64,000 nucleotides of DNA from Ligilactobacillus sp900765635 (GCF_949152225.1 NZ_CASCJC010000001.1:806001-870000), one strand, 5' to 3'. Counted from the first letter of the stretch, positions 43,012-51,926 are shown. The notes: generated by a model not told the origin, from the letters alone. Translations and numbers: made by a program.

Positions 43012-43443
43012 ATGGCTGAAGATAACAACATTGTCTTAGCAAGTAAGGAACCTAGCTTAGGTGAAGTTCAGATTGCTCCTGAAGTAGTTGAAGTGATTAT
43101 CGGAATTGCAGCTAGCAAGGTCGAAGGTGTCTATGCAATGCAAGGTACTTTGGCAAATAGTTTTTCAAAGTTCTTTGGACGCCAAGATCGCAAAACAGGT
43201 GTAAAGCTTGACCAAGAAGAATCTGCTTTGAAAGTTGATGTTTATGTTTATCTAAACTATGGTGTTTCAGTGCCTAAAGTGGCTGTGCAAATCCAAGAAA
43301 AAATTAAACAACAAGTTTTGTTTATGACTGGTTTGGAAATTACACAAGTCGACGTTCATGTGCAAGGTGTTGTTCCTGAAAAGCAAGAACCAACAGTTGA
43401 TCCTAATAACTTATTTGGTGAAGAAAACGGTGAAGAAAAGTGA
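43012..43443 (+). CDS. Asp23/Gls24 family envelope-stress protein (YqhY-like)
   Basis: The 143-residue protein has the DUF322 core: GEVQIAPEVVEVIIGIAASKVEGVYAM, a basic segment, VDVYVYLNYGVSVPKVAVQIQEKIKQQVLFMTGLEITQVDVHVQGV, and an acidic tail. Its Bacillus homologue YqhY lies in the same place, before nusB, and is linked to fatty-acid synthesis control. AAAGGAGG precedes GTG/ATG; ATG 43012 is chosen. Its stop overlaps the nusB GTG. Confidence 0.9.
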   Translation: MAEDNNIVLASKEPSLGEVQIAPEVVEVIIGIAASKVEGVYAMQGTLANSFSKFFGRQDRKTGVKLDQEESALKVDVYVYLNYGVSVPKVAVQIQEKIKQQVLFMTGLEITQVDVHVQGVVPEKQEPTVDPNNLFGEENGEEK

Positions 43444-43841
43444 GTATAAATAGACATCAAATTCGCAAGATAGCTTTTCAAACATTGTTTGCTTTAAGCA
43501 GTAACCCAGAAGCACAACCAGCAGATGTCTATCGTCAATTATTGGATGAAGTTTCAAAAGACCAACCAACGCCTGCTTATTTAGAACAACTTGTTAAAGG
43601 CGTTTTGAGTCAACAAGCAAAAATTGATGCGCTTATTGAACAACATCTTAATAAAAATTGGACATTGGCACGTTTGAATAAAACAGATCTTTTGATTTTA
43701 CGTTTAGCTGTCTATGAAATCAAATTTGAACAAGATTTAGCAAATAAGATTGCTATAGATGAAGCGTTGCAATTAGCCAAAGAATTCAGTGACGAAAAAT
43801 CACGCCGCTTTATCAATGGAGTTTTAAATAACTTGATTTAA
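43440..43841 (+). CDS. nusB: transcription antitermination factor NusB
   Basis: NusB (133 residues, all helical) takes part in rRNA antitermination with NusE. It opens SINRHQIRKIAFQTLFAL and ends in the family-typical LAKEFSDEKSRRFINGVLNNLI. The GTG start overlaps the preceding stop (GTGA). Confidence 0.95.
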   Translation: MSINRHQIRKIAFQTLFALSSNPEAQPADVYRQLLDEVSKDQPTPAYLEQLVKGVLSQQAKIDALIEQHLNKNWTLARLNKTDLLILRLAVYEIKFEQDLANKIAIDEALQLAKEFSDEKSRRFINGVLNNLI

Positions 43842-43845
43842 AAAT

Positions 43846-43888
43846 AATACCCTTTTTACTGCCTTATGTTAGTAAGAAGGGTATTTTA
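43846..43888 (+). terminator. terminator after nusB
   Basis: AATACCCTT (43846-43854) pairs with AAGGGTATT (43877-43885), with a 22-nt loop and a few T after it. Confidence 0.7.
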
Positions 43889-43959
43889 GTGCTTAATTTT
43901 ATAGCCTTTGCATTCATAACTATGTTAAAATTAACCTAAATTAACTAGGAGGCTAGTAG

Positions 43960-44808
43960 ATGACAGTATTATTAGACGGTAAAAAGTATTCTGCCAAGGT
44001 GAAAGATAATTTAAAACAAGAGGTAACACGGTTAAAAGAAGTTGGACTTCAACCTTGTTTAGTTGTAATTTTAGTCGGGGAAGATCCTGCTAGCCAAGTT
44101 TATGTTCGTAACAAAAAGAAAGCAGCCGAATTCATTGGTATCAAAACGATTGATCATACATTGCCTAAAACTACTACGCAACAACAAGTCTTGGAATTAG
44201 TTGAAAAGTATAATCAAGATCCTAGTATTCATGGAATCTTAGTACAATTACCGTTACCCAAGCATATTAGTGAAGAAAAAGTGACCCGTGCAATTTCTCC
44301 GCTAAAAGATGTTGATGGATTTCATCCTTTAAATATGGGACATTTGTTTATGAATGAGCCTTACTCCTTGCCTTGCACACCAAGAGGTATTATGGAGTTA
44401 ATGAAAGAATACAAAATTGATGTAGTTGGGAAAAATGTAGTGATTGTTGGGCGCAGTAATATTGTTGGTCGTCCCATGGCAGCTTTAATGCTAAATGACG
44501 ATGCAACGGTGACGATTACTCATAGTAAAACTAAAAACTTAAAAGAGATAACAAAACAAGCGGATATTTTAATTGTAGCAATTGGCAAGGCACTATTAAT
44601 TACAGCCGATTATGTAAAAAAAGGCGTAGTAGTTATCGATGTTGGAATGAACCGCTTAGCTTCAGGAAAACTAGTGGGTGATGTTGATTTTGATGCCGTT
44701 AAAGAAGTGGCTGATTATATTACTCCTGTTCCTGGTGGAGTTGGTCCAATGACGATTGCAATGTTGATGAAACAAACTGTAGAATTTGCTAAAGAAAGTG
44801 TGAAGTAG
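43960..44808 (+). CDS. folD: methylenetetrahydrofolate dehydrogenase/cyclohydrolase
   Basis: FolD (282 residues) converts 5,10-methylene-THF to 10-formyl-THF, supplying one-carbon units. Seen are VYVRNKKKAAEFIGI with the catalytic Lys, GILVQLPLPKHI, DGFHPLNMG, PCTPRGIMELM, the NADP loop VVGRSNIVGRPMAALML (about 162) and the closing PVPGGVGPMTIAMLM. AGGAGG precedes the ATG. xseA starts one base after the stop. Confidence 0.96.
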   Translation: MTVLLDGKKYSAKVKDNLKQEVTRLKEVGLQPCLVVILVGEDPASQVYVRNKKKAAEFIGIKTIDHTLPKTTTQQQVLELVEKYNQDPSIHGILVQLPLPKHISEEKVTRAISPLKDVDGFHPLNMGHLFMNEPYSLPCTPRGIMELMKEYKIDVVGKNVVIVGRSNIVGRPMAALMLNDDATVTITHSKTKNLKEITKQADILIVAIGKALLITADYVKKGVVVIDVGMNRLASGKLVGDVDFDAVKEVADYITPVPGGVGPMTIAMLMKQTVEFAKESVK

Positions 44809-46152
44809 ATGCAAGAAAAAGAGCGCTACTTAACTGTCAGTGCATTGACTAAATATTTACACCGTAAATTTAGTGCAGATCCTTACTTAGGACGAGTTTA
44901 TCTGACAGGAGAAATTTCAAATTTTAGATTACGGCCACGACATCAATACTTTTGTTTAAAAGATGATAGTTGCAAAATTGATGCGGTAATGTATGAAGGT
45001 AGTTTTAAAAAATTAAAGTTTCAGCCAGAAGAGGGAATGAAGGTTTTAGCAATTGGACGGATTGATTTATATGAGCCTAGTGGTGTTTATCAAATCATCA
45101 TTGAAAAGCTTCAACCAGATGGTGTAGGAGCTTTGTATCAAGCATATGAACAATTGAAAAAAAAATTAGCAGCTGAAGGTTTATTTAGTGCACCTAAAAA
45201 ATCATTAGTGCGTTATCCTAAGCGAATTGCGGTTATCACTAGTCCTTCGGGAGCTGTGATTCGCGATATTATTACGACTCTTAAACGACGCTATCCAATT
45301 GCACAAATTGTTTTATTTCCTGCAGTGGTGCAAGGAGAACAAGCGGTTGATTCTTTGGTAGCTAGACTTAAGGAAGTCAATATGCGTGGCGACTTTGATA
45401 CGCTAATCATCGGTCGAGGTGGAGGTTCGATTGAAGATTTGTGGGCATTTAATGAAGAAAAAGTTGCTAAGGCAATTTATGCTAGTGAAATTCCTGTCAT
45501 TTCATCTGTTGGTCATGAAACTGATACGACGATTGCAGATTTTGTAGCAGATGTTAGAGCAGCAACGCCCACTGCAGCTGCTGAGTTAGCCGCACCTGTT
45601 TTAAGTGATGAATTATTAAAAATTGGCCGTTTACGGCAAAGCCTATTAATTGCATTAAAAAATAGATTAGATTTGCAAAAAAAACATCTAGCTCAAGCTA
45701 CTGCATCATATGTTTTTAGACAACCCAATCGCTTATATGAGGGTTATTTACAAAAATTAGATCGGTTAAATATGCGACAAAATCAGGTAATAATGCAATA
45801 CTTGAATCGCGCTACTCAAGAATGTAGTCAACTTAAGAATAGATTAGAATTACAAAATCCACAGGAACTGTTGGAACGTAAATTGTTGATGACAACTAGC
45901 TTATCACAACGCTTAAAACAAGCGATGGAGATAATAATAAAGCAAGATGAACAATTTTTAATAAACATGATACAATCTTTAGATGCATTAAGTCCGCTTA
46001 AAGTTATGGGACGTGGATTTAGTTATGTAACTAGTGAAAAAGAAGTAATAACAAGTGTCAAACAACTTAAAAAAGAGCAATTGCTGACGTTACATTTGTT
46101 AGATGGGGTAGTACAAACAAAAGTTAAAGAGATAAAGGAGGACAACGATTAA
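44809..46152 (+). CDS. xseA: exodeoxyribonuclease VII large subunit
   Basis: XseA (447 residues) has an N-terminal OB domain (VYLTGEISNFRLRPRHQYFCLKD) and the catalytic domain with RIAVITSPSGAVIRDIITTLKRRYP (about 137-161), GRGGGSIEDLWAFNEE (about 203) and GHETDTTIADFVADVRAATPTAAAE. Next comes a long coiled-coil stretch (about 265-400) and a C-terminal beta segment. The ATG abuts the folD stop. xseB starts within its stop codon. Confidence 0.95.
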   Translation: MQEKERYLTVSALTKYLHRKFSADPYLGRVYLTGEISNFRLRPRHQYFCLKDDSCKIDAVMYEGSFKKLKFQPEEGMKVLAIGRIDLYEPSGVYQIIIEKLQPDGVGALYQAYEQLKKKLAAEGLFSAPKKSLVRYPKRIAVITSPSGAVIRDIITTLKRRYPIAQIVLFPAVVQGEQAVDSLVARLKEVNMRGDFDTLIIGRGGGSIEDLWAFNEEKVAKAIYASEIPVISSVGHETDTTIADFVADVRAATPTAAAELAAPVLSDELLKIGRLRQSLLIALKNRLDLQKKHLAQATASYVFRQPNRLYEGYLQKLDRLNMRQNQVIMQYLNRATQECSQLKNRLELQNPQELLERKLLMTTSLSQRLKQAMEIIIKQDEQFLINMIQSLDALSPLKVMGRGFSYVTSEKEVITSVKQLKKEQLLTLHLLDGVVQTKVKEIKEDND

Positions 46153-46370
46153 TGGCTGAAAAAACATTTGAAGAAAAAATGGTTCAATTAGAACAAATTG
46201 TTCAACAATTAGAACAAGGAAATGTTCCATTGCAACAAGCACTAGAACAATTTCAACAAGGAATTGCATTGAGTAAAGAGCTTCAAAAAACACTCCAAGA
46301 TGCAGAACAAACATTGGCCCATGTCATTGATGATAATGGGGAAGAACAAGTCTTTGAAGAAGGAAATTAA
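46152..46370 (+). CDS. xseB: exodeoxyribonuclease VII small subunit
   Basis: XseB (72 residues) is the helical partner that wraps the XseA coiled coil. The family core FEEKMVQLEQIVQQLEQGNVPLQQALEQFQQGIALSK is plain. The ATG overlaps the xseA stop (TAATG). Confidence 0.95.
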   Translation: MAEKTFEEKMVQLEQIVQQLEQGNVPLQQALEQFQQGIALSKELQKTLQDAEQTLAHVIDDNGEEQVFEEGN

Positions 46371-46383
46371 GGTGAAAGATTAG

Positions 46384-47265
46384 ATGTTGAATGATTTTCA
46401 AATAAAATATTTACCTTTGATAGATGAGCGAATGTGCTCTTATTTGGCAGATTTAAATACTTATCCAACATTAAAACAAGCGATGCTATATTCGGTGCAA
46501 GCTGGAGGCAAGAGATTACGTCCGCTATTATTGTTGGCAGTTTGCCAAAGTTTAGGCAGAAATATTGATGAGCAGGTTTTAGGTATCGGTGCAAGTCTAG
46601 AATTTATTCATACCTATTCGTTGATTCATGATGATTTGCCTGAAATGGATAATGATGACTTAAGACGCGGAAAACCAACCAATCATAAGGTTTTTGGCCA
46701 AGCAATGGCTGTTTTAGCAGGCGATGGATTGTTGACGACGGCTTTTGAAAATCTTGCATCACTTGATTTACCAGCTGAAAGTAAGGTTAAATTAATGGGG
46801 CAACTCGCATTAGCTGCAGGACCACAAGGAATGGTTGATGGCCAAGTTGGTGATATCGAAGGTGAACAAAAGCGACTGACTCTAGCTGAGTTAAAAATTG
46901 TTCATAAAAAGAAGACAGGTGCTTTGTTACATTTTGCTTGCTTGGCAGGGGCAATATTAGCTGATGCAGACTCTAAACAAACAGAAGCATTACTCAAGTT
47001 TGGGGATTGTTTTGGTTTGGCATTTCAAATTTATGATGATATCTTAGATGTGGTAAGTACCTCCGAAGAAATGGGTAAAGCAGTCCAAAAAGATGCGACA
47101 GAAAATAAGAATACTTTTCCAATTTTATTAGGACTTGATGGTGCCTATCAAGCATTAACCGATGTTTTAACCCAAGCAAAACAAGAGCTTGAAGTTTTAA
47201 AACAAATGGACGTAGATGTTACTTTGCTAAGTGAGTTTTTAGGATATTTTAAGTTAAGGAAGTAA
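46384..47265 (+). CDS. ispA: farnesyl-diphosphate synthase type polyprenyl synthase
   Basis: The 293-residue prenyltransferase is expected to extend DMAPP/GPP with IPP for undecaprenyl and quinone synthesis. First aspartate-rich motif HDDLPEMDNDDLRRG (about 82-96) is preceded by THTYSLI, as in short-chain synthases. The second, FQIYDDILD, is at about 217. GGKRLRPLLLLA and GLDGAYQAL are conserved too. It lies between xseB and tlyA as in Bacillus. Farnesyl is the likely product length, by inference. Confidence 0.93.
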   Translation: MLNDFQIKYLPLIDERMCSYLADLNTYPTLKQAMLYSVQAGGKRLRPLLLLAVCQSLGRNIDEQVLGIGASLEFIHTYSLIHDDLPEMDNDDLRRGKPTNHKVFGQAMAVLAGDGLLTTAFENLASLDLPAESKVKLMGQLALAAGPQGMVDGQVGDIEGEQKRLTLAELKIVHKKKTGALLHFACLAGAILADADSKQTEALLKFGDCFGLAFQIYDDILDVVSTSEEMGKAVQKDATENKNTFPILLGLDGAYQALTDVLTQAKQELEVLKQMDVDVTLLSEFLGYFKLRK

Positions 47266-47268
47266 TTG

Positions 47269-48084
47269 ATGAAAAAAGAACGAATTGATGTCCTTTTAGT
47301 TCAACAAGGACTGTTTGAAACTAGAGAACAAGCCAAACGTGCTGTGATGGCCGGAGAAATTTTGGGTGAAAATGAAGAACGTTTAGATAAACCAGGAATG
47401 AAGATTGATCCACAAACTAAGTTGCATTTTAAAGGGACTAAAATGCCGTATGTTAGTCGTGGCGGGTTAAAATTAGAAAAGGCAATAAAAGTTTTTAAGT
47501 TGCCGGTAAAAAATAAGATTGTCTTAGATATTGGCTCTTCAACTGGTGGTTTTACAGATGTGGTTTTACAAAAAGGAGCACAACTAAGCTATGCATTGGA
47601 TGTAGGAACTAACCAATTAGCTTGGAAATTGCGACAAGATCCACGAGTAGTAGTCATGGAAAACACCAACTTTCGCTATAGTCAGTTAGCTGATTTTACA
47701 AATGGACAACCTGAGTTTGCTACAATTGATGTGTCATTTATCTCGTTGAAATTAATTTTGCCTAATTTACATGAGATTATCAAACAAGATGGTCAAGTTG
47801 TCGCATTAATCAAACCTCAATTTGAAGCGGGAAAAGAAAAAGTAGGTAAACACGGTATTGTGCGTGATGCCAAAGTTCATGAAGAAGTATTACAAGAGAT
47901 TTTAACGTTTGCTTGTGAGCAAAAATACGATATTTTAGGCTTGGATTTTTCACCAATCACAGGTGGACAAGGAAATATCGAGTTTTTAGTAGCTTTGCGT
48001 GCAAGCGATACTTGCGGACAAATGATTGATAAAGATTTACTTTCACAAACGGTTAAAAATGCACATGCAACTTTGCAAGGTTAA
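47269..48084 (+). CDS. TlyA family rRNA methyltransferase / hemolysin-like
   Basis: The 271-residue protein has an N-terminal S4 RNA-binding domain (ERIDVLLVQQGLFETREQAKRAVMAGEIL) and a FtsJ-type methyltransferase: VLDIGSSTGGFTDVVLQKGA (about 86-105), ALDVGTNQLAW, TIDVSFISLKLILP and ALIKPQFEAGKE. TlyA in other bacteria makes 2'-O-methylcytidine in rRNA; that target is assumed here. AAGGAA precedes the ATG at 47269. It is placed directly after ispA, as in YqxC of Bacillus. Confidence 0.92.
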   Translation: MKKERIDVLLVQQGLFETREQAKRAVMAGEILGENEERLDKPGMKIDPQTKLHFKGTKMPYVSRGGLKLEKAIKVFKLPVKNKIVLDIGSSTGGFTDVVLQKGAQLSYALDVGTNQLAWKLRQDPRVVVMENTNFRYSQLADFTNGQPEFATIDVSFISLKLILPNLHEIIKQDGQVVALIKPQFEAGKEKVGKHGIVRDAKVHEEVLQEILTFACEQKYDILGLDFSPITGGQGNIEFLVALRASDTCGQMIDKDLLSQTVKNAHATLQG

Positions 48085-48175
48085 TTTTTAATTTTGTGCA
48101 AGTTGTTTTCTTTTATTTTTCAATAGTTGATGTGCTATTATAAGTGCAAGGTCAAAATAAAGTAAGGTGGTTTCA

Positions 48176-48631
48176 ATGAGAAAGCAAGATAGACATAAAT
48201 TAATTAAACAATTAATTCAAAATAATGTGATATATCGCCAAGAAGATTTTGTTAGTTTGTTGGCTCAACAAGGCATCGAGGTGACACAAGCAACAATTTC
48301 ACGTGATGTTAAAGAAATGCAACTCATTAAACTTCCAAATAGCGATGGAACATATCAATATAGTTTGCCAACAGAAAAAAAGGTAAATACCGAAAAAAAG
48401 CTAAAGCGAACTTTGAAGGATGCTTATCTTTTTGCCAATTGTCATAATGATATGTGTATGTTTAAAGTGTTGCCAGGTAGTGGACCAAGTGTTTCGAATT
48501 TAATTGATCAAATGAATTATCCAGAAGTTTTTGCTTGTTTAAGCGATGATGATTCAATTGTTATCTTTGCTAAATCTGCACAAGAAGCAGCAGATTTACA
48601 ACAAAAGTTATTACAATTAATCGAGATGTAA
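48176..48631 (+). CDS. argR: arginine repressor ArgR/AhrC
   Basis: ArgR (151 residues) binds operators of arginine genes as a hexamer with arginine. The N-terminal winged helix has RKQDRHKLIKQLIQNNVIYRQEDFVSLL and VTQATISRDVKEMQLIKLP (recognition helix). The C-terminal oligomer domain includes MFKVLPGSGPSVSNLIDQ and FACLSDDDSIVIFAKS, with the arginine-binding Asp pair. The ATG at 48176 has AAGGTGG upstream. No arginine pathway gene is in the window. Confidence 0.93.
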   Translation: MRKQDRHKLIKQLIQNNVIYRQEDFVSLLAQQGIEVTQATISRDVKEMQLIKLPNSDGTYQYSLPTEKKVNTEKKLKRTLKDAYLFANCHNDMCMFKVLPGSGPSVSNLIDQMNYPEVFACLSDDDSIVIFAKSAQEAADLQQKLLQLIEM

Positions 48632-48633
48632 TT

Positions 48634-48662
48634 AGTCAAGCCGTAATGACTTGGCTTTTTTT
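48634..48662 (+). terminator. terminator of argR
   Basis: AGTCAAG pairs with CTTGGCT, with one T-G wobble, followed by seven T. Confidence 0.8.
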
Positions 48663-48775
48663 GTGATTGAATTTTTAATTTGGAAAAGATTTTACGTGTA
48701 GATAGCCTATGTTATAATAATAGAGGTTTATACATTTGAGAAAGGAAAAGCTGCGCTAGGCAGTCGGGCTGAATT

Positions 48776-50449
48776 TTGATTCAAGAGTTAGTTATTCGAG
48801 ATTTGGCAATCATCGATAAATTAGATGTAGATTTTCAAGAAAAAATGACGGTCTTAACCGGTGAGACTGGAGCGGGGAAGTCGATTATTATCGATGCCTT
48901 AGGTCTATTAGCTGGAGGTCGAGGATCAAGTGAGTTTATTCGCAAAGGTGCTAATAAAACGTCATTGCAAGGCTTATTTATCGTGCCTAAGCATGCGATT
49001 ACTAATCGAATCTTAGAACAGGTAGGAATTGAGTTAGAAGACGATACATTAATCTTACAGCGTGATATTCAACGTAATGGACGCAATATTTGTCGCATCA
49101 ATGGTGTATTGGTTAATTTGGCAACTTTACGTCAGGTTGGCGAAACTTTAATTGATATTCATGGTCAAAATGAACATCAAGAATTGATGAAAGCAGAACA
49201 ACATTTACATTTGCTTGACGAATATGATCACAATCTTCAAATATTAAAGCAAGATTATCAACAAGCATATAGAAAATATAAAAATTTAAAACAAGTAATT
49301 GCTAAACGCCAAGCAGATGAACAAGCGTGGGCTCAAAGATTAGATATGTTGCAATTTCAAGTTCAAGAAATTAGTGAAGCACAGCTTAAAGCTAGCGAAG
49401 AAAATGAGCTCATGCAAGAAAAAAGTCGACTTGATAATTATCAAGCAATTTATGGTGCGTTAGAGGGAAGTTATCAGTTATTAAATGGTGAAGAAGCCGA
49501 TTTTTTGGGTGCGCTAGGCAAAGCGATGCATGAATTAGAAAAGGTAAATGAGTTAGCTCCAGAAATTCAAGGAGTATATGAAAAAATTGCGGGAGCCTAC
49601 TATGAATTACAAGATGCTGCACGTGATGTTTCTAGTCAATTGGCAAATTTAGAGTGGGATGAAAATCGCTTAAATGCGCTTGAGCAGCGTTTAGAGTTAT
49701 TGCATCAGTTGAAGCGCAAGTATGGAGATTCGATTCCTGAAGTTTTGGAATATTTAGCTAAGATTAAGCAAGAATTAGATGAGATGCGACTTAGTGAAAA
49801 TGACAGTGACCAACAAAAAGAAGAATTGTGTAAAGCAAAAGAAAAGGCACAAACGTTGGCACAAAGATTATCAAGTAAGCGTAAAGAAGTTGCCAATAAA
49901 TTAGAACAAGCAATTCAAGCCCAACTGAAAGCTTTGTACATGGATAAGGCGGTTTTCAAAGTTAATTTTGAGCAATTAGCAGCTTTAAATGAAAATGGTT
50001 GTGATAAGGTTGAGTTTTACTTGCAAACTAATCCAGGTGAAGCCATGGGATCTTTGGTTAAAATTGCTTCAGGCGGTGAGTTGTCGCGTATTATGTTAGC
50101 TCTTAAGACAATTTTTGCGCAAAATCAAGGAGTAACCAGTATTATCTTTGATGAAGTTGATACAGGAGTCAGTGGGCGAGTCGCCCAAGCCATTGCTGAA
50201 AAAATCAGTAGTGTCGCTCAAAATTCACAAGTTTTATGTATTACACATCTTCCGCAAGTTGCTGCTATTTCGGATAATCATTATTTTATTGCTAAGCATG
50301 TGATAAATGGTCGCACGGAAACGACACTTACTAAGTTAGATAAGCAACAACGTATTGATGAATTAGCCCGTATGTTATCAGGCTCAGAAATTACACAATT
50401 AACACGGCAACATGCTAAAGAATTGTTGGAACTAGCGACAAAACAATAA
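48776..50449 (+). CDS. recN: DNA repair protein RecN
   Basis: RecN (557 residues) is an SMC-like ATPase for double-strand-break repair. Walker A TGETGAGKSIIIDAL (about 29-43), the long antiparallel coiled coil (about 150-350), the signature IASGGELSRIMLAL (about 427) and Walker B SIIFDEVDTGVSGRVAQAI (about 457) are all seen. TTG 48776 gives MIQELVIRDLAIID, matching the family N-terminus, but no good ribosome site lies close upstream; GAAAGGA is about 30 bp away. A TATAAT is at 48713-48718. Confidence 0.95.
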   Translation: MIQELVIRDLAIIDKLDVDFQEKMTVLTGETGAGKSIIIDALGLLAGGRGSSEFIRKGANKTSLQGLFIVPKHAITNRILEQVGIELEDDTLILQRDIQRNGRNICRINGVLVNLATLRQVGETLIDIHGQNEHQELMKAEQHLHLLDEYDHNLQILKQDYQQAYRKYKNLKQVIAKRQADEQAWAQRLDMLQFQVQEISEAQLKASEENELMQEKSRLDNYQAIYGALEGSYQLLNGEEADFLGALGKAMHELEKVNELAPEIQGVYEKIAGAYYELQDAARDVSSQLANLEWDENRLNALEQRLELLHQLKRKYGDSIPEVLEYLAKIKQELDEMRLSENDSDQQKEELCKAKEKAQTLAQRLSSKRKEVANKLEQAIQAQLKALYMDKAVFKVNFEQLAALNENGCDKVEFYLQTNPGEAMGSLVKIASGGELSRIMLALKTIFAQNQGVTSIIFDEVDTGVSGRVAQAIAEKISSVAQNSQVLCITHLPQVAAISDNHYFIAKHVINGRTETTLTKLDKQQRIDELARMLSGSEITQLTRQHAKELLELATKQ

Positions 50450-50454
50450 AAATT

Positions 50455-50720
50455 TTAGTATAAATGAAGGGGCTGGGAAAAAAGTACCAGTCTGGACATA
50501 AAAATAGCTGATTGAATTTCTAAAAATGAAATTTGATCAGCTATTTTTCTATTATATCTATTTTTGGTTCGTTTTTTTAGGGATTTTATCCCTCTTTTTT
50601 GGAATAAATGCCATAATTTTGATATGTTAATCGCCAAAAGTAGTAATCCTAATTCATTTCGAACTGCTTTTTCACCTCTAACATGAACTCGGCGCACGCC
50701 AATTTTTTGACGTGAGCCTT
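50455..50720 (-). pseudogene. IS1182-family transposase, C-terminal fragment
   Basis: On the minus strand, about 85 codons read KKGSRQKIGVRRVHVRGEKAV followed by RNELGLLLLAINISKLWH and a Lys/Arg-rich tail. The VRGEKAV..ELGLLLLAIN pattern is the C-terminal signature of IS1182 (DUF772-type) transposases. The catalytic N-terminal roughly 400 residues are missing. An in-frame stop precedes the fragment. Confidence 0.7.
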
Positions 50721-50752
50721 TTTTCTATTGAAGCTGAGTTTTTTCCCATTAT
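50468..50752 (-). mobile_element. IS1182-like remnant, internally deleted
   Basis: A piece of about 285 bp is bounded by GGGGCTGGGAAAAAAGT (from 50469) and, in reverse, ATGGGAAAAAACTCAGC near 50730-50750, which share TGGGAAAAAA as in IS1182-type ends. Inside, the minus strand codes only for the C-terminal part of a transposase. It looks like a deletion derivative that can no longer move alone. Confidence 0.6.
50500..50549. terminator. hairpin after recN, inside the IS remnant end
   Basis: AAAAATAGCTGAT (50500-50512) pairs with ATCAGCTATTTTT (50536-50548). It probably ends recN transcription. Confidence 0.75.
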
Positions 50753-50813
50753 TTGGCATAAAAAAATCCCTAGTATTTAAATGGAAAATAATAGAGAATT
50801 CATTAAAAAAAGA

Positions 50814-51437
50814 TTAGATAATTGGCCGATAAAGACCAATAACTTTACCTAAGATAGTTATATAATCGAAATAAAAAGGTTCTAGCGCATCGTTTTCTGG
50901 TTGTAAACGATAGCGCCCATCTTCTTTAAAGAAACGTTTACAGGTTGCTTCGTTTTCTTCGGTCATTGCAATCACGATATCCCCATTTTGAGCTGTAGGT
51001 TGTTTTTTAACGATGACTTGGTCGCCGTCTAAGATGCCAATATTGATCATACTTTCACCGCGAATTGTCAACATAAACAAGTCTTGAGCCGAATCAAAAC
51101 CAGGTGGCAGTGGAAAATAATCAGTAGTTTCTTCAACTGCTAATATAGGATTGCCAGCAGTAACCGTTCCAACTACGGGAATTTTAGTTAGTTTTTCTTG
51201 GATTCCTAAACTTTGTCGACCTTGTTTGGTAACTTCAATAGCTCTAGGTTTAGTAGGATCCTTTTGCAAGTAACCTTGTTCTTGTAAACGTGCTAAATAG
51301 CCATGAACCGTTGATGTGGATGACAAATTAACCGCTTCACCGATTTCACGAACAGTAGGGGGATAGCCTTTTTGATTGACATAATTATAGATGAATTCTA
51401 AAATAGCCAATTGACGTCGTTGTACAATTTTAGACAT
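50814..51437 (-). CDS. lexA: SOS repressor LexA
   Basis: LexA (207 residues) has an N-terminal winged helix (QLAILEFIYNYVNQKGYPPTVREIGEAVNLSSTSTVHGYLARLQEQGYL). The self-cleavage Ala-Gly lies in VVGTVTAGNPILAVEE (about 91-92). The catalytic Ser is in TIRGESMINIGILDGDQVIVKKQ (about 129), with the Lys further on (about 167). The ATG at 51437 has GAGGT upstream. A LexA-box-like site lies in the divergent gap, so lexA is probably autoregulated. Confidence 0.95.
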   Translation of the reverse strand: MSKIVQRRQLAILEFIYNYVNQKGYPPTVREIGEAVNLSSTSTVHGYLARLQEQGYLQKDPTKPRAIEVTKQGRQSLGIQEKLTKIPVVGTVTAGNPILAVEETTDYFPLPPGFDSAQDLFMLTIRGESMINIGILDGDQVIVKKQPTAQNGDIVIAMTEENEATCKRFFKEDGRYRLQPENDALEPFYFDYITILGKVIGLYRPII

Positions 51438-51494
51438 CACGATACCTCACTTAATTATTGATAGTTTGATTTTAGCATAATTTTGCATAAAATT

Positions 51495-51508
51495 CAAACT
51501 GATGTTCG
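51495..51508 (+). promoter_or_regulatory. LexA box (Bacillus-type) between lexA and the DUF896 gene
   Basis: CAAACTGATGTTCG resembles the Gram-positive SOS box CGAACnnnnGTTCG, with an exact GTTCG half and one changed base in the other (CAAAC for CGAAC). It is placed 58 bp upstream of lexA and 78 bp before the plus-strand gene. Confidence 0.75.
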
Positions 51509-51586
51509 TTTGAAATCCTTGTTTTTTTAGGCAATTTTGGGTATTATTAGGTATGATTAAAATTGAGAGTAAAGGAGAATTAATTA

Positions 51587-51835
51587 ATGGAAAATGGTAT
51601 TTCTAAGGATTTGATTGAACGCATCAATGAATTAGCTAAAAAAAAGAAAACAACAGGTTTAACACCCAAAGAAACTAGTGAACAACAACGTTTACGCGAA
51701 ACATATTTGGCGATGTTTAGAGAAAATTTCCGTAGTCATGTTGAAATGCTTCAAGTGTATGATAAAAATGGGAAAGAAGTTACACCTAAAAAGGTCAAAG
51801 ATATTCAAAGAAAACGTGGTTTACGGGACGATTAA
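51587..51835 (+). CDS. DUF896 protein (YnzC-like)
   Basis: The 82-residue basic protein matches DUF896: ISKDLIERINELAKKKKTTGL, EQQRLRETYLAMFRENFRSHVEMLQVYD and KKVKDIQRKRGLRDD. In Bacillus the homologue YnzC sits in the lexA-divergent SOS operon with the division inhibitor YneA. Here the DUF896 gene directly faces lexA over a LexA box, without a yneA gene. SOS induction is therefore likely. The molecular role is unknown. AAAGGAGAA lies before the ATG. Confidence 0.92.
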   Translation: MENGISKDLIERINELAKKKKTTGLTPKETSEQQRLRETYLAMFRENFRSHVEMLQVYDKNGKEVTPKKVKDIQRKRGLRDD

Positions 51836-51926
51836 TTTAGCTTTTTTACGTGAAGTTCTTTATTTTTTCGTATTTCTTGTGTAAAATTATTTAATGAACT
51901 GTATAGATTAGAAAGGAGTAAGAGAT

